A stretch of 64,000 nt of DNA from positions 1,054,001 through 1,118,000 of the forward strand of contig NZ_CP061714.1 of NCBI RefSeq assembly GCF_014764385.1. The letters run 5' to 3'. This document shows, piece by piece, positions 36,768-47,472 of this stretch. Position 1 is the first letter of the stretch. Every line of letters begins with the position of its first letter. The position numbers and the translations under genes are program-made. Below the pieces are notes generated by a model. That model saw only the letters and a program-made list of their open reading frames with translations, made no database searches and was not told the DNA's origin. Source of the stretch: Luteimonas sp. MC1825. Lineage in GTDB: Bacteria > Pseudomonadota > Gammaproteobacteria > Xanthomonadales > Xanthomonadaceae.

Positions 36768-36844
36768 GGCGCGGGCAGGGTCCGTTGCAGGCCGGCCATT
36801 GTAGCGCCAGCAGGCAGGCCGCTGGCTGCGCGTGGCCGTCGCGC

Positions 36845-36886
36845 AAAAAGACAGGGCCCGCATCCGTCGCCGGTTGCGGGCCCTGT
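36845..36886 (-). terminator. Intrinsic terminator of tRNA-Glu
   Basis: On the minus strand, ACAGGGCCCGCA pairs perfectly over 12 bp with TGCGGGCCCTGT, followed by CTTTTT. It begins a few bases after the CCA end of the tRNA gene and works only in the minus direction. Confidence 0.92.
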
Positions 36887-36891
36887 TGGAT

Positions 36892-36967
36892 TGGTGCTCC
36901 CTACGGGATTCGAACCCGTGTTTTAGCCTTGAGAGGGCCACGTCCTGGGCCTCTAGACGAAGGGAGC
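36892..36967 (-). tRNA. tRNA-Glu (CUC anticodon)
   Basis: The 76-base gene starts GCTCCCT and ends AGGGAGC-A-CCA, so the acceptor stem pairs fully and CCA is encoded. The anticodon loop CTCTCAA gives anticodon CUC, which reads GAG. The T arm contains GGTTCGAATCC. It is flanked by a -10-like box upstream and a strong terminator downstream. Confidence 0.95.
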
Positions 36968-37052
36968 TGGATGTTGCATCGCCGACCGGGAAGGGCGGCA
37001 CCGGTTGGACGACCGGCCCCACGACAGCGTCGTCAACGCAGCGTGGCTTGCT

Positions 37053-37058
37053 AGTATA
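37053..37058 (-). promoter_or_regulatory. Candidate -10 box for tRNA-Glu
   Basis: On the minus strand the bases read TATACT, within GTTATACTAG. TGCCAA 18 bases further upstream is a weak -35. The implied 5' leader of about 80 bases would be removed by RNase P. Confidence 0.45.
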
Positions 37059-37105
37059 ACCAGCTGCGGGAGCTGTTTGGCAGCCCCACCCTGAACTTTT
37101 TACAG

Positions 37106-38425
37106 ATGCCCAACGACATAACCATCGACTCCCCAGTCCTGCGGATCATCCCCCGCGACCAGCACTGCATTTCCCGCAAGGGCATCAGTCCCAACGCCCT
37201 GCGCGTCCTCTACCGCCTGCGCGAATCCGGCCACGACGCCTACCTGGTGGGTGGCGCGGTCAGGGACCTGCTGGTGGGCGGCAATCCCAAGGATTTCGAC
37301 CTCGCCACCAGCGCCACGCCGGACGAGGTACGCGCGCTGTTCCGCAACTGCCGCGTGATCGGCCGCCGCTTCCGCCTGGCGCACGTGGTGTTCGGTCGCG
37401 AGATCATCGAGGTCGCCACCTTCCGCGCCAACGTCGACGACGGCAGCGGCGACCGCCAGACGCACGAAGGCGGCCGGCTGCTGCGCGACAACGTGTACGG
37501 CAGCGTCGAGGACGACGCGATCCGCCGCGACTTCACCGCCAACGCGCTGTACTACACGATCGACGACTTCTCGGTGCGCGACTACGTGGGCGGTTTCGAG
37601 GACGTGCAGAACCGCGTGCTCAGGCTGATCGGTGATCCGGAGACCCGCTATCGCGAGGATCCGGTGCGCATGCTGCGCGCGGTGCGCCTGGCGGCCAAGC
37701 TCGACTTCCGCATCGACGACGCCACCGCGGCGCCGCTGCATGCATTGGCGCCGCTGCTGGCCGAGGCCGCGCCGGCGCGGCTGTTCGAGGAATGCCTGAA
37801 GATGTTCCTGTCCGGCCACGCGGTCGCGAGTTTCGAAGGCCTCGAGCGCCACGGCCTGCTGCGCGCGCTGCTGCCCGAAAGCGCCGCGGCGCTGGCCGCG
37901 AACCGCAGCGGCGCGCTGCGCCGCGTGCTGATCGAAGGCCTGCGCGGCACCGATGCGCGGGTGGCGGCCGACGAGCCGGTATCGCCTTCGTTCCTGTTCG
38001 CGCTGCTGCTGTGGCCGGCCTATTGCCGCACCCTGATGAGCCTGCAGGCGCAGGACGTGCACGCCGCCGATGCCCAGCGCCGCGCCGCCGACCGCGTCAC
38101 CGTGCACCAGCTGGAGGCGATCGCATTGCCGCGCCGCTTCTCGGTGCCGATGCAGGAGATCTGGCTGATGCAGTCGCGGTTCGGACAGCGCCAGCGCAAG
38201 CGCGTGACGCGCATGATCGCGCACCCGCGCTTCCGCGCCGCGTTTGATTTCCTGCTGGCCAGGCAGGCGGCGTCCGACGACCACGCCGAGGACATCGCGT
38301 TCTGGCGCGAGGCCCAGCTCGATCCCGACAACGCGATCGCCATCAGCTCTGCGTTCGAGGCCGACGACGAGGCCGCGCCGCCGCGCCGCCGCCGCCGCCG
38401 ACCGCGTCCCGCGCAGGCGGGATGA
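37106..38425 (+). CDS. pcnB: Poly(A) polymerase I
   Basis: The 439-residue protein has the class II nucleotidyltransferase head domain: [27 protein letters not shown] near residue 47, with the metal-binding Asp pair in [13 protein letters not shown] and the ATP-binding [20 protein letters not shown] follow. It ends with the Arg-rich tail [11 protein letters not shown] typical of bacterial poly(A) polymerases, which distinguishes it from CCA-adding enzymes. It adds 3' poly(A) tails that promote mRNA decay. Its stop overlaps folK by 4 bases, the same gene order as in E. coli. Confidence 0.95.
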   Translation: MPNDITIDSPVLRIIPRDQHCISRKGISPNALRVLYRLRESGHDAYLVGGAVRDLLVGGNPKDFDLATSATPDEVRALFRNCRVIGRRFRLAHVVFGREIIEVATFRANVDDGSGDRQTHEGGRLLRDNVYGSVEDDAIRRDFTANALYYTIDDFSVRDYVGGFEDVQNRVLRLIGDPETRYREDPVRMLRAVRLAAKLDFRIDDATAAPLHALAPLLAEAAPARLFEECLKMFLSGHAVASFEGLERHGLLRALLPESAAALAANRSGALRRVLIEGLRGTDARVAADEPVSPSFLFALLLWPAYCRTLMSLQAQDVHAADAQRRAADRVTVHQLEAIALPRRFSVPMQEIWLMQSRFGQRQRKRVTRMIAHPRFRAAFDFLLARQAASDDHAEDIAFWREAQLDPDNAIAISSAFEADDEAAPPRRRRRRPRPAQAG

Positions 38426-38943
38426 CCGCGCCGGCCGTCATCGCGGCCGTCGGCCTGGGAGGCAACGTCGGCGACGTGCGCCACGCGCTGGCGTCGGCGC
38501 TGGCGGCGCTTGACGCATTGCCCGGCACGCGGCTGCTGCGTGCTTCGCGGTGCTACCGCACGCCGGCCTGGGGCATGCAGGCGCAGCCCGATTTCATCAA
38601 CGCCGCCGCCACGCTGCAGACCACGCTCGCGCCGCGCGCGCTGCTCGACGCACTGCTGGCGATCGAGCGCGACCACGGCCGCGAGCGCGCGGCCGACGGC
38701 AGCCGCTGGGGTCCGCGCACGCTGGACCTCGACCTGCTGGTGCACGCCACCGCGGTGGTGCACGTGCCCGGACTCGTGCTGCCGCACCCGCAGATGCACC
38801 TGCGCGCCTTCGTGCTGGTGCCGCTGGCGGAGATCGCGCCGGACCTGGACGTGCCCGGCCACGGCACGGTGCGCGCGCTGCTGGCCGAGGTGGACGCCAG
38901 TGGCGTGGTGGCGCTGGAGCCGGGGCATGCGGCGTCGGCGTAA
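38422..38943 (+). CDS. folK: 2-amino-4-hydroxy-6-hydroxymethyldihydropteridine pyrophosphokinase
   Basis: The 173-residue enzyme transfers pyrophosphate from ATP to hydroxymethyl-dihydropterin in folate synthesis. It has the motifs [10 protein letters not shown] at the start, [13 protein letters not shown], and [13 protein letters not shown], which holds the metal-binding Asp pair. [16 protein letters not shown] completes the family signature. Its length is normal. It starts within the pcnB stop (ATGA) and precedes panB by 41 bases. Confidence 0.97.
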   Translation: MTAPAVIAAVGLGGNVGDVRHALASALAALDALPGTRLLRASRCYRTPAWGMQAQPDFINAAATLQTTLAPRALLDALLAIERDHGRERAADGSRWGPRTLDLDLLVHATAVVHVPGLVLPHPQMHLRAFVLVPLAEIAPDLDVPGHGTVRALLAEVDASGVVALEPGHAASA

Positions 38944-38984
38944 CATGGCCATCTCCCCTGGTTTCCGGTTGCAGCACTCCATCC

Positions 38985-39800
38985 ATGGCCACCACTGAAC
39001 AACGCCGTCCGATGACGGTGCCCGGACTTGCCGACGCGCGTCGCGCGGGCCGCAAGCTGACGATGCTGACCGCTTATGACGCGGGCTTCGCGCGCGTGTT
39101 CGACGCCGCCGGCATCGACCTCATCCTGATCGGCGATTCGCTGGGCATGGTGGTGCAGGGGCGCGATTCGACGCTGCCGGTGACCGTCGACGACATCACC
39201 TACCACACCGCCTGCGTCGCGCGCGTGCTGCGCCACGCGCTGCTGGTCTCCGACCTGCCGTTCCAGGCCGACGCCACGCCCGAGCGCGCGCTGGATGCGT
39301 CCACGCGCCTGCTGCAGGCTGGCGCGCAGATGGTCAAGCTGGAAGGCGCCGACCACAAGCTGGATGTGATCCGTTTCCTCACCGAGCGCGAGATCCCGGT
39401 CTCCGCGCACCTCGGCCTGACGCCGCAGTCGGTGCTGCGCTTTGGCGGTTTCAAGGTGCAGGGCCGCGACGATGCCGCCGCCGCCAAGCTGCGCGCCGAC
39501 GCCCGCGCCGTGGTCGATGCCGGCGCGACGCTGGTGGTGCTGGAGGGCGTGCCGTCCCCGCTCGCCGCCGACATCACCCGCGACAGCGCCGCGCCCACGA
39601 TCGGTATCGGCGCCGGTCCGCACTGCGACGGCCAAGTGCTGGTGATGCATGATTTCCTGGGCCTCGATTCCGGCCATCGCCGCCCGAAGTTCGTGAAGGA
39701 CTTCCTTGCCGAGGGCGGTTCGGTCGAGGGCGCCGCGCGCGCCTACATCGCTGCCGTACAGGACGGCAGTTTCCCCGACGCCGCGCACTCGTACGCCTAA
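38985..39800 (+). CDS. panB: 3-methyl-2-oxobutanoate hydroxymethyltransferase
   Basis: The 271-residue TIM-barrel enzyme makes ketopantoate from 2-ketoisovalerate, using 5,10-methylene-tetrahydrofolate. [29 protein letters not shown] (metal-binding Asp) and KLEGA are characteristic. The terminal [24 protein letters not shown] is the usual family end. The first ATG (38985) has no clear ribosome site. ATG 39012 is an alternative start. It begins the panB-panC-panD pantothenate group. Confidence 0.96.
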   Translation: MATTEQRRPMTVPGLADARRAGRKLTMLTAYDAGFARVFDAAGIDLILIGDSLGMVVQGRDSTLPVTVDDITYHTACVARVLRHALLVSDLPFQADATPERALDASTRLLQAGAQMVKLEGADHKLDVIRFLTEREIPVSAHLGLTPQSVLRFGGFKVQGRDDAAAAKLRADARAVVDAGATLVVLEGVPSPLAADITRDSAAPTIGIGAGPHCDGQVLVMHDFLGLDSGHRRPKFVKDFLAEGGSVEGAARAYIAAVQDGSFPDAAHSYA

Positions 39801-39815
39801 GGGCAGCGCAGGCAC

Positions 39816-40670
39816 GTGCCCGAAGTCGCCACCACGCTTGAGGTGCTGCGCGCACGCGTCGCCGGTTGGCGTCGCGAGGGCCTGCGCGTCGGACTGGTGC
39901 CGACCATGGGCAACCTGCATGAAGGCCATCATTCGCTGGTGCGGCTGGTGCGTGCACGCGCCGACCGCGTGGTGGCGAGCGTGTTCGTCAATCCCACCCA
40001 GTTCGGACCCGACGAGGACTACGCGCAGTATCCGCGCACGCCCGACGCCGACGTCGCCGGACTTGCGGCCGCGGGTTGCGACCTTGCATGGATGCCGTCG
40101 GTGGAGCTGATGTATCCGCTGGGCCTGGCGCGTGCGGTGCGCGTGCAGGTGCCGGGCATCACGGACGTGCTGGATGGCGCGCACCGCCCCGGGCATTTCG
40201 ACGGCGTGTGCACGGTGGTCGCGCGGCTGTTCAACCAGGTGCAGCCCGACGTCGCGGCGTTCGGCCGCAAGGACTACCAGCAGCTTGCGGTGATCCGGCA
40301 CATGGTGCGCGACCTCGCGTTCCCGGTGGAGCTGCTGCCGGCACCGATCGTGCGCGAAGCCGACGGCCTGGCGCGCAGTTCGCGCAACCAGTACCTCGCC
40401 GCCGGCGAGCGCGCGCTGGCCCCGTCGATCCACCGCAGCCTGCTGGCGATGCGCGATGCGCTGCGCGGCGGCATGCCGTGGCGCGAGGTCGAAGCGTTTG
40501 GTGGCGCGCAACTGGCGGCGGCCGGGTTCCAGGTCGACTACACCGTGGTGCGTACCCCGTTGCTGGCCGAGCCGGGCAGCGAACAGGGCGGCGAACGCGT
40601 CGTGCTGGTGGCGGCACGCCTGGGGCGGACGCGGCTGATCGACAACCTGGAATTCAGCCTCGACGCGTGA
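39816..40670 (+). CDS. panC: Pantothenate synthetase
   Basis: The 284-residue enzyme joins pantoate and beta-alanine, using ATP. The nucleotide-binding signature VPTMGNLHEGHHSLV appears near residue 28, VFVNPTQFGPDEDY follows, and the KMSKS-like loop SSRNQYL is near residue 190. GTG 39816 is the start; no ATG precedes the conserved region. It uses ketopantoate-derived pantoate from the panB product, and beta-alanine from the panD product encoded just downstream. Confidence 0.96.
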   Translation: MPEVATTLEVLRARVAGWRREGLRVGLVPTMGNLHEGHHSLVRLVRARADRVVASVFVNPTQFGPDEDYAQYPRTPDADVAGLAAAGCDLAWMPSVELMYPLGLARAVRVQVPGITDVLDGAHRPGHFDGVCTVVARLFNQVQPDVAAFGRKDYQQLAVIRHMVRDLAFPVELLPAPIVREADGLARSSRNQYLAAGERALAPSIHRSLLAMRDALRGGMPWREVEAFGGAQLAAAGFQVDYTVVRTPLLAEPGSEQGGERVVLVAARLGRTRLIDNLEFSLDA

Positions 40671-40672
40671 AC

Positions 40673-40705
40673 GGCCTGACCCGGGCGTTGGCGGGTGGTC
40701 AGGCC
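40673..40705. terminator. Stem-loop after panC
   Basis: GGCCTGACC (40673-40681) pairs perfectly with GGTCAGGCC (40697-40705) around a 15-base loop. There is no T-run, so termination may be partial. It lies just before the panD promoter candidate. Confidence 0.45.
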
Positions 40706-40714
40706 GCCATCTTG

Positions 40715-40720
40715 TAGAAT
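40715..40720 (+). promoter_or_regulatory. Candidate -10 box for panD
   Basis: TAGAAT lies in CTTGTAGAATCC, 42 bases before ATG 40763. No clear -35 box is seen. Confidence 0.45.
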
Positions 40721-40762
40721 CCGCGCATTCCCACCCCTGGACGGCCCCACGGCCCGACGCCC

Positions 40763-41143
40763 ATGCTCCTCACGCTCCTCAAAGCCAAGATCCACCGCGC
40801 CACCGTCACCCACGCCGAGCTGCATTACGAAGGCTCCTGCGCGATCGACGGCCGCCTGCTCGACCTCGCCGGCATCCGCGAGTACGAGCGCATCGAGATC
40901 TACAACATCAACAACGGCAAGCGCTTCGCGACCTACGCGATCCGCGGCGAAGAAGGCAGCGGCATCATTTCCGTCAACGGGGCCGCCGCGCACCAGGCCG
41001 AGACCGGCGACCTGGTGATCATCTGCGCCTACGGCGCCTGCGACGAAGCCGAAGCGGCGGCGTTCAAGCCGAGCCTGGTGTACGTCGACCGGCAGAACCG
41101 CATGACGCATACCAACGACGCCATCCCCGCGCAGGCCGCCTGA
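40763..41143 (+). CDS. panD: Aspartate 1-decarboxylase (pyruvoyl enzyme)
   Basis: The 126-residue proenzyme makes beta-alanine from aspartate. The self-cleavage site is Gly24-Ser25 within YEGSCAID; Ser25 becomes the pyruvoyl cofactor. [14 protein letters not shown] follows, and Lys9 and Arg54 are in the expected positions. The start is the only suitable ATG. The gene closes the panBCD group and is followed by pgi after 4 bases. Confidence 0.97.
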   Translation: MLLTLLKAKIHRATVTHAELHYEGSCAIDGRLLDLAGIREYERIEIYNINNGKRFATYAIRGEEGSGIISVNGAAAHQAETGDLVIICAYGACDEAEAAAFKPSLVYVDRQNRMTHTNDAIPAQAA

Positions 41144-41147
41144 GGGG

Positions 41148-42662
41148 ATGGCCGGCGAAGCGCTGGTCCGCCAACTCCTGGCCCACGCGGAGCGTCTCGC
41201 GCCGGCATGCATCGCCAGCCTGGTCGCCGACGAACCCGGCCGCGCCGCGGCGCTCGCCCTGCGCGTCGGGCCGCTGTACGCCAGCTTCGCGCGCCAGCGC
41301 CTCGATGCTCCCACCCTCGCCACGCTTGGCGCGCTGGCCGGCCACGTACGGCTGTCGCTGGCGCTGCGGGCACTCGTCGACGGCGCCACCGTCAACGCCA
41401 CCGAAGACCGCCCGGCGCTGCATACCGCGCTGCGTTCGGCGATCGGCCGCGGCGACGCGGCGCGTGACGCGCACGCTGCCGCGATGGCTGCACGTGGACG
41501 GATGGCGGCGCTCGCCGCCGGCCTGCGCGACTCGGGCGTCACCGACATCATCAACGTCGGCATCGGTGGTTCCGACCTCGGGCCGCGGCTGGTTGTGGAT
41601 GCGCTGAAGGACCTGCATGACGGCCGCTTCCGCATCCATTTCGTCAGCAACGTCGACGGCAGCGAGATCCAGCACGTGCTGCGCGGGCTGGACCCGGCGC
41701 GCACCGCGGCGATCCTGGTGTCGAAGAGTTTCAGCACCCAGGAGACGCTGCTCAACGGCGCGGTGATCCGCGACTGGCTCGGCGGCGGCGAACGCCTGTA
41801 CGCGGTGAGCGCGAACGTCGCGCGTGCCGAAGCCTTCGGCGTGGACCCGTCGCGCGTGCTGCCGATGTGGGACTGGGTGGGTGGCCGCTATTCGCTGTGG
41901 TCGACGGTCGGGTTCGCGATCGCGCTGGCGGTCGGCATGGATGGTTTCGACGCCCTGCTGGCCGGTGCCGCGGAAATGGACGCGCACGCGGTCGAGGCGC
42001 CGCTGGACGCCAACCTGCCGATCCGCCATGCGCTGGTCGCGGTCTGGAACCGCAACGCGCTCGGCCTGCCGACGCAGGCGGTGCTGCCCTACGACCAGCG
42101 CCTCGCGCTGCTGCCGGCCTACCTGCAGCAACTGGTGATGGAAAGCCTGGGCAAGTCGGTGCGCGCGGATGGGCAACCCCCGGGCGTGGCCACGGTGCCG
42201 GTGCTGTGGGGCGCGGCCGGCACCGGCGCGCAGCACAGCTTCTTCCAGGCGCTGCACCAGGGCACCGACGTCGTGCCGGCGGATTTCATCGGCGTGGTGC
42301 GCCCGGCGCATCCGTATCGCGAACACCACGAAGTACTGCTCGCCAACCTGCTGGCGCAGGCCGAGGCGCTGGCCAACGGCCATGCCGACGCCGACCCGCA
42401 CAAGGCCCACGCCGGCAACCGGCCGTCCACGCTGCTGCTGCTCGATGCCCTGACCCCGCAGGCGCTGGGCGCGCTGCTGGCGATGTACGAACACAGCGTC
42501 TACGCGCAGTCGGTGCTGTGGGGCATCAACGCCTTCGACCAGTGGGGCGTGGAGCTTGGCAAGCGCCTGGCCGGCGACGTGCTGCCGGCCCTGCGTGGCG
42601 AATCCGCCGCCGCGGACGCGATCACGCGCGCGCTGGTCGAGGAGATCAGGGCGCGGGGATGA
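41148..42662 (+). CDS. pgi: Glucose-6-phosphate isomerase
   Basis: The 504-residue enzyme interconverts glucose- and fructose-6-phosphate. [27 protein letters not shown], and the C-terminal [13 protein letters not shown] with the catalytic Lys are all present. The catalytic Glu lies in the [10 protein letters not shown] region near residue 327. It is shorter than E. coli Pgi (549), a normal size for this group. It could feed sugar phosphates to the exopolysaccharide precursors, although it is a general glycolytic enzyme. Its 3' end overlaps queG by 17 bases. Confidence 0.97.
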   Translation: MAGEALVRQLLAHAERLAPACIASLVADEPGRAAALALRVGPLYASFARQRLDAPTLATLGALAGHVRLSLALRALVDGATVNATEDRPALHTALRSAIGRGDAARDAHAAAMAARGRMAALAAGLRDSGVTDIINVGIGGSDLGPRLVVDALKDLHDGRFRIHFVSNVDGSEIQHVLRGLDPARTAAILVSKSFSTQETLLNGAVIRDWLGGGERLYAVSANVARAEAFGVDPSRVLPMWDWVGGRYSLWSTVGFAIALAVGMDGFDALLAGAAEMDAHAVEAPLDANLPIRHALVAVWNRNALGLPTQAVLPYDQRLALLPAYLQQLVMESLGKSVRADGQPPGVATVPVLWGAAGTGAQHSFFQALHQGTDVVPADFIGVVRPAHPYREHHEVLLANLLAQAEALANGHADADPHKAHAGNRPSTLLLLDALTPQALGALLAMYEHSVYAQSVLWGINAFDQWGVELGKRLAGDVLPALRGESAAADAITRALVEEIRARG

Positions 42663-43794
42663 GACGCAGTGGGATCGCCGCCGCCACGCCGCCCCTCGCG
42701 CCGTGCCGCGCCAGCGCCCACGCGACGTGCTCGGCCACCACCGGGTCGTCGATGTCGCGCCGCGAGGCGAGGGCGACCAGCACGTCCGGCGTGGACGGCG
42801 CGTTGCCCAGCGCCACGGCGATGTTGCGCAGCCAGCGCCGGTAGCCGCTGCGGCGCAGCGCGCTGCCTTCGGTGCGCTGCAGGAATTCGCCTTCGGTCCA
42901 CGCGAACAGTTCGGCCAGCGTCGCCTCGTCCAGGTTGTTGCGCGCGCGGAAGTCGGGCTCGTCGCTGCGCCGCGCGAACTTGTTCCAGGGACACACCAGC
43001 TGGCAGTCGTCGCAGCCGAAGATGCGGTTGCCGATCAGCGGCCGCAGTGCTTCGTCGATCGCGCCCTCGTGTTCGATGGTCAGGTAGCTGATGCAGCGCC
43101 GCGCGTCGAGCTGGTTTGGCGCCACGATCGCCTGCGTCGGACAGATCTCCATGCAGCGCACACAGCTGCCGCAGTGCGCGGTCGCCGGTGCATCGGCGGG
43201 CAGCGCAAGGTCGAGGTAGATCTCGCCCAGGAAGAACCAGGAGCCGCCGTCGCGATCAATCAGGCAGGTGTGCTTGCCGATCCAGCCGAGGCCGGCATTG
43301 CGCGCCAGGGCGCGTTCGAGCACCGGGGCGGAATCGACGAATACGCGATGGCCGAACGGGCCGACTTCGGCGGCGATCCGGTCGGCCAGCGCTTGCAGGC
43401 GGTTGCGCATCAGCTTGTGGTAATCACGCCCCAGCGCGTAGCGCGCGACATAGGCGCGCGTGCCGTCGGCAAGCGTCCCCCAGGCTTCCTGGTCGTCGCG
43501 GCGACCGTAGTCCAGGCCCACCGACAGCACGCTCACCGTGCCGGGCAGGAGGTCGGCGGGCCGCGAGCGCTTGTCGCCGTGGCGCGCCATCCAGTCCATC
43601 GAACCGTGGAAGCCGCGCGCCAGCCAGTCGCGCAGGTGGCCTTCGTCGGCGCCGAGCTCGATGCCGGAGATGCCGCAGCGCTGGAAGCCTGCTTCGCGCA
43701 CCAGGTCGCGGATGCGCGTGGCGAGCGCCAGCAGGTCCGGTGCGGAGGCGGTCGCGTCGATGTGCGCGGCTGTCGGTGGCAGGGAAGGGATCAC
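42646..43794 (-). CDS. queG: Epoxyqueuosine reductase
   Basis: The 382-residue iron-sulfur, cobalamin-dependent enzyme performs the last step of queuosine synthesis in tRNA. Two ferredoxin-like cluster motifs are seen, [12 protein letters not shown] and [11 protein letters not shown]. The [16 protein letters not shown] and [26 protein letters not shown] blocks form the active site. A HEAT-repeat-like C-terminal region ends [22 protein letters not shown] 43794 was chosen because no in-frame ATG lies near the conserved N-terminus. It is divergent from nnr, with 26 bases between the starts. Confidence 0.95.
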   Translation of the reverse strand: MIPSLPPTAAHIDATASAPDLLALATRIRDLVREAGFQRCGISGIELGADEGHLRDWLARGFHGSMDWMARHGDKRSRPADLLPGTVSVLSVGLDYGRRDDQEAWGTLADGTRAYVARYALGRDYHKLMRNRLQALADRIAAEVGPFGHRVFVDSAPVLERALARNAGLGWIGKHTCLIDRDGGSWFFLGEIYLDLALPADAPATAHCGSCVRCMEICPTQAIVAPNQLDARRCISYLTIEHEGAIDEALRPLIGNRIFGCDDCQLVCPWNKFARRSDEPDFRARNNLDEATLAELFAWTEGEFLQRTEGSALRRSGYRRWLRNIAVALGNAPSTPDVLVALASRRDIDDPVVAEHVAWALARHGARGGVAAAIPLRLIPAP

Positions 43795-43807
43795 GATGCC
43801 GCAAGTA

Positions 43808-43813
43808 TAGAAT
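43808..43813 (+). promoter_or_regulatory. -10 box of nnr, predicted leaderless
   Basis: TAGAAT (within TATAGAAT) ends 8 bases before ATG 43821, so transcription would start at or one base before the A of the start codon. No Shine-Dalgarno sequence could fit. The -35 is weak. Confidence 0.5.
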
Positions 43814-43820
43814 CTGCGCC

Positions 43821-45320
43821 ATGCCTGCCCCTGCAACCCCCGCCGGGACGCCACTTTACGACACCGCGGCCCTGCGCCTGCTGGAAGCCCGTGCGACCGC
43901 GGCGCTGGGTGGTGACGCGTTCGAGTCCATGCGCCGCGCCGGCGTGTCGGCCTGGCGTTTCGCGCTGCGCCACTGGCCGCAGGCACAGCGCCTGCTGGTG
44001 CTGTGCGGACCGGGCAACAACGGTGGCGACGGCTACGTGTTCGCGCGCCATGCGCTTGAATCGGGGCGCGAGGTGACGCTCCTGCATACCGCCGGGCACG
44101 AAGCGCGCAGCCCGCTGGCGCTGCGTGCGCAGGCGGAATACGCCGCTGCCGGCGGACGGGTCGATGTCGCCGGCGCCCGGCTGCCGGCGTGCGACCTGGT
44201 GGTGGACGCGGTGTTCGGCATCGGGTTCCGCGGTGCGCCGGATGCCGCGTGCGCGCGGCTGTTCGCGGCGGTGGATGCGCTCGGCATCGATGTGCTGGCG
44301 CTCGACGTGCCGTCCGGCATCGATGCCGGCAGCGGGGATGCCGCAGGCGCCGCGGTGCACGCCACGCGCACGCTGCAGTTCCTCGCCGCGCATGCCGGCC
44401 TGCGCACCGGCGCGGCGCTGGAATATACCGGCGTCCTGGCGCATGCCGACCTCGACCTCCACGACGAGGTGCACGCTGGCATCCCGACGTATGCACGCCT
44501 GCTGTCGCCCACGCCGGATGTGCTCGCCGCGGCGTTTCCGCCGCGGCGTCGCAATGCGCACAAGGGTGACGCCGGCCACGTACTGGTGGTGGGCGGCGAC
44601 CACGGCATGGGCGGCGCGGTCATCATCGCCGCGGCGGCCGCACTGCGCGCCGGCGCCGGCCTGGTATCGGTCGCCACGCGCGAGGCGCACGTCGCCGCGT
44701 TGCTGGCGCGCATACCGGAAGCCATGGTGCATGGCGCGGATGATCCGGACGCATGGGCCGCGCTGTTTGCCGCCGCCGGCGTGTGCGCGCTCGGCCCCGG
44801 GCTTGGCCGCACGGCGTGGGCGCACCGCTTGCTGGACATGGCGCTGGCGTCCGGCAGGCAGCTGGTGCTCGATGCCGATGCCCTCAACCTGCTGGCGGCC
44901 GCGCCGCGCGCCTTGCCGCCAGCCACGATCATCACCCCGCACCCCGGCGAAGCCGCGCGACTGCTTGGCAGCTCGGCGGTCGATGTGCAACGCGACCGCT
45001 TCGCCGCCGTGCGCGCGCTGCGCGAGCGGATGGGCTGCGTCGTGGTGCTGAAAGGCGCGGGCACGCTGGTCGCGGCGCCCGGGCGCGACACCATGGTCAT
45101 CGATGCCGGCAATCCGGGCATGGCGGTCGGTGGCATGGGCGATGCGTTGACCGGGGTCATCGCCGCGCTCTGCGCGCAGGGACACGCGCCCGCCGATGCC
45201 GCGGGGCTTGGCGCGCTGCTGCACGGCGTGGCCGGCGACCGTGCCGCGGCCGCCGGCGGAACACGCGGGCTGCTGCCGACGGACCTGGTCGACGCGCTGC
45301 GGTGGAGCGTCAATCCATGA
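43821..45320 (+). CDS. nnr: Bifunctional NAD(P)HX epimerase / dehydratase
   Basis: The 499-residue protein fuses an N-terminal YjeF_N epimerase domain (about 1-210; GPGNNGGDGYV at 63-73) to a C-terminal ADP-dependent NAD(P)HX dehydratase domain (about 230-499). The latter has HKGDAGHVLVVGGDHGMGGA, TPHPGEAARLLG and NPGMAVGGMGDALTGVI. Together they repair hydrated NADH and NADPH. It is followed by tsaE (overlap 4 bases), amiC and mutL, the same order as E. coli nnr-tsaE-amiB-mutL. The start is only 8 bases after a -10 box. Confidence 0.97.
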   Translation: MPAPATPAGTPLYDTAALRLLEARATAALGGDAFESMRRAGVSAWRFALRHWPQAQRLLVLCGPGNNGGDGYVFARHALESGREVTLLHTAGHEARSPLALRAQAEYAAAGGRVDVAGARLPACDLVVDAVFGIGFRGAPDAACARLFAAVDALGIDVLALDVPSGIDAGSGDAAGAAVHATRTLQFLAAHAGLRTGAALEYTGVLAHADLDLHDEVHAGIPTYARLLSPTPDVLAAAFPPRRRNAHKGDAGHVLVVGGDHGMGGAVIIAAAAALRAGAGLVSVATREAHVAALLARIPEAMVHGADDPDAWAALFAAAGVCALGPGLGRTAWAHRLLDMALASGRQLVLDADALNLLAAAPRALPPATIITPHPGEAARLLGSSAVDVQRDRFAAVRALRERMGCVVVLKGAGTLVAAPGRDTMVIDAGNPGMAVGGMGDALTGVIAALCAQGHAPADAAGLGALLHGVAGDRAAAAGGTRGLLPTDLVDALRWSVNP

Positions 45321-45805
45321 GCGCGCCGCCGCGCGAGCTGCATCTGGCCGACGAGACCGCCACCGCGGCGCTGGCCGCCGCGCTGGCGGCCACGCAGCCG
45401 GCGTGGGCGGTGGTCCACCTGCATGGCGATCTCGGCGCGGGCAAGTCGACGCTGGCGCGCGCCTGGTTGCGGGCGCTGGGCGTGACCGGCGCGGTCCGCA
45501 GCCCCACCTACACCCTGGTCGAACGCTATCCGCTGGCCGAGGGTGGCGAGGCGCTGCACCTCGACCTGTACCGGATCGGGGACGCCGGCGAGCTCGAGTT
45601 CCTCGGCCTCGACGACAGCGATGCCCGGCTGTGGCTGGTTGAATGGCCGGAACGCGGGCTGGCGACCCTTCCGCACGCCGACCTGGAGGTCTGGCTGGCG
45701 GTGGAGGGCGAAGGGCGCCATTGCCGGCTGCACGCGGCCACTGCGGCCGGGGCCGCCTGGCTCGCCGCGGTAGACGCATCACGCCGGGTTGCCGACCTTT
45801 CCTGA
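45317..45805 (+). CDS. tsaE: tRNA threonylcarbamoyladenosine biosynthesis ATPase
   Basis: The 162-residue P-loop protein has Walker A GDLGAGKST at residues 37-45. SPTYTLVERYP is typical, and HLDLYRIGDAGELEFLGLDD and LWLVEWPERG complete the family pattern. TsaE supports the TsaB-TsaD complex that makes the t6A base in tRNAs reading ANN codons. ATGA overlap with nnr implies coupling. Its length is normal. Confidence 0.96.
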   Translation: MSAPPRELHLADETATAALAAALAATQPAWAVVHLHGDLGAGKSTLARAWLRALGVTGAVRSPTYTLVERYPLAEGGEALHLDLYRIGDAGELEFLGLDDSDARLWLVEWPERGLATLPHADLEVWLAVEGEGRHCRLHAATAAGAAWLAAVDASRRVADLS

Positions 45806-45893
45806 ACCGCAGCCATAGGAAGGTCTGGCATGCCACGGATTCCAAAGGGAAAAGAAGTTGCAAACCTTTCGTTATGGTGATTGACTGATTGCC

Positions 45894-47411
45894 ATGCGCG
45901 CCCGGGGAATCAACCTCCAGCAGATCCTGCTCGGTGCGGCCCTCTTGGCCGCACTGCTGTGGAATCTTGCCCACGCCGCTGAAATCAAGGGCTTGCGCGT
46001 CGATACCGGTCCCACCGGCACGCGTGCGGAACTGCAGCTCGACGCGCAGGCGGAATTCAAGCTCATCACCCTCGCCAACCCGGACCGTCTGGTCGTCGAC
46101 CTGCCGGGCAGCCGTCTGGCGCGCGGCTTTTCACTGCCGGCGGCGGTGGGCGTGGTGAAGGCGGTACGCAATGGCCAGCCGGTGCCCGGCACCACGCGCA
46201 TCGTGTTCGACCTCGCGTCCCCGGTGGTCGTGCTGAACCCTCGGATCGAGGCCGCCGGCACCGGCAGCCGCCTGGTCCTGGAGTGGCCCGGCGACCTGCC
46301 GGGCGATCCGATCGCGAAGATCGCCGCCGCCACGCAGGCGGCCCCGGGTCCGACTGCTGCCACGCAGGGGCCGGGCGCAGTGCCACAGGTGACTGCTCCG
46401 GTGCCGGATCCTTCGGCGGCATCGGCCGCCGCCACCTCGCGGCTGATCGCCGGCCTGCCGCCCGTGGCCAAGCCTCCGGCCGCGGCCGTGCCGCAAGCGC
46501 AGCCGGCGCGATCCACGCCGCAGGAAAGCGCGCCACGCGTGCTGCCTTCCGTGCCGACCACCGTCGCCACCGGCGTTCCGACGCGGGTCACGACGCCCGA
46601 GGCCGCCACGCCCACGCCGCCGCCCGCCAACCGGCCGGCCACCGCGGCCACTGGCCGTCCGCTGGTGATCGCCATCGACGCCGGCCATGGTGGCCAGGAT
46701 CCCGGAGCCGTCGGCCCCACCGGCAAGCGCGAGAAGGACATCACGCTCGCGATTGCCCGCGAACTCGCGCGGCAGGTCAATGCCACGCCCGGCCTGAAGG
46801 CGCACCTGGTGCGCGACGTGGACGTGTTCATCCCGCTCAACCGCCGCGCCCAACTGGCGCGGGCCGCCGGCGCCGACCTGTTCATCTCCATCCATGCCGA
46901 CGCCGCCGAGAACCGCAACGCCAAGGGTTCGTCGGTCTACGTGCTGTCGCTGAAGGGTGCGTCCTCGCAGCGCGCGCGCTGGCTGGCGGACAAGGAAAAC
47001 GCCGCCGACCTGATCGGTGGCGGCAAGCTGCCGACGTCCGACAGCATGCTGACCAACGTGCTGCTCGACCTCACCCAGAGCGGGCAGATGAAGGCGTCGG
47101 AGGATGCCGGCAACCACATCCTCGCCGGCCTCAAGCGCATCGGCAACAACCACAAGCCGCACATCGAACGCGCCAATTTCGCCGTGCTGCGCACCTCCGA
47201 CATGCCGGCGATGCTGGTCGAGACCGCGTTCCTGTCCAACCCGGAAGAAGAGAAGCGGCTGATCGATCCGGCGTTCCAGGCCAACGTGGCGCGCGCGGTG
47301 CTCGACGGGGTCAAGACCTACTTCACCAGCCAACCTCCGCCGGGCACGCTGTTCGCCGCGCGCGCGGCGTCGACGCAGGCTGCTGGCGCGGCGGGCGGCG
47401 GCAGCCCCTGA
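45894..47411 (+). CDS. amiC: N-acetylmuramoyl-L-alanine amidase (AMIN + Amidase_3)
   Basis: The 505-residue periplasmic protein has a signal peptide ending near LAHA/AE. An AMIN domain (about 30-130) targets the septum, and a Pro/Ala-rich linker (about 140-250) follows. The zinc amidase domain carries [27 protein letters not shown] and [14 protein letters not shown], whose His, Glu and His bind zinc and whose final Glu is catalytic. It cleaves the peptide stem from glycan strands in daughter-cell separation. The name follows domain layout; AmiB would be equally plausible by position. TTGCAA/TTGACT sit as possible -35/-10 elements 8 bases before the start. Confidence 0.9.
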   Translation: MRARGINLQQILLGAALLAALLWNLAHAAEIKGLRVDTGPTGTRAELQLDAQAEFKLITLANPDRLVVDLPGSRLARGFSLPAAVGVVKAVRNGQPVPGTTRIVFDLASPVVVLNPRIEAAGTGSRLVLEWPGDLPGDPIAKIAAATQAAPGPTAATQGPGAVPQVTAPVPDPSAASAAATSRLIAGLPPVAKPPAAAVPQAQPARSTPQESAPRVLPSVPTTVATGVPTRVTTPEAATPTPPPANRPATAATGRPLVIAIDAGHGGQDPGAVGPTGKREKDITLAIARELARQVNATPGLKAHLVRDVDVFIPLNRRAQLARAAGADLFISIHADAAENRNAKGSSVYVLSLKGASSQRARWLADKENAADLIGGGKLPTSDSMLTNVLLDLTQSGQMKASEDAGNHILAGLKRIGNNHKPHIERANFAVLRTSDMPAMLVETAFLSNPEEEKRLIDPAFQANVARAVLDGVKTYFTSQPPPGTLFAARAASTQAAGAAGGGSP

Positions 47412-47472
47412 AGCTCGCTTATCATCGCGTCTGGCCCACACAGCCGGACGCGTCGCGGCCGGTGCCCATCCC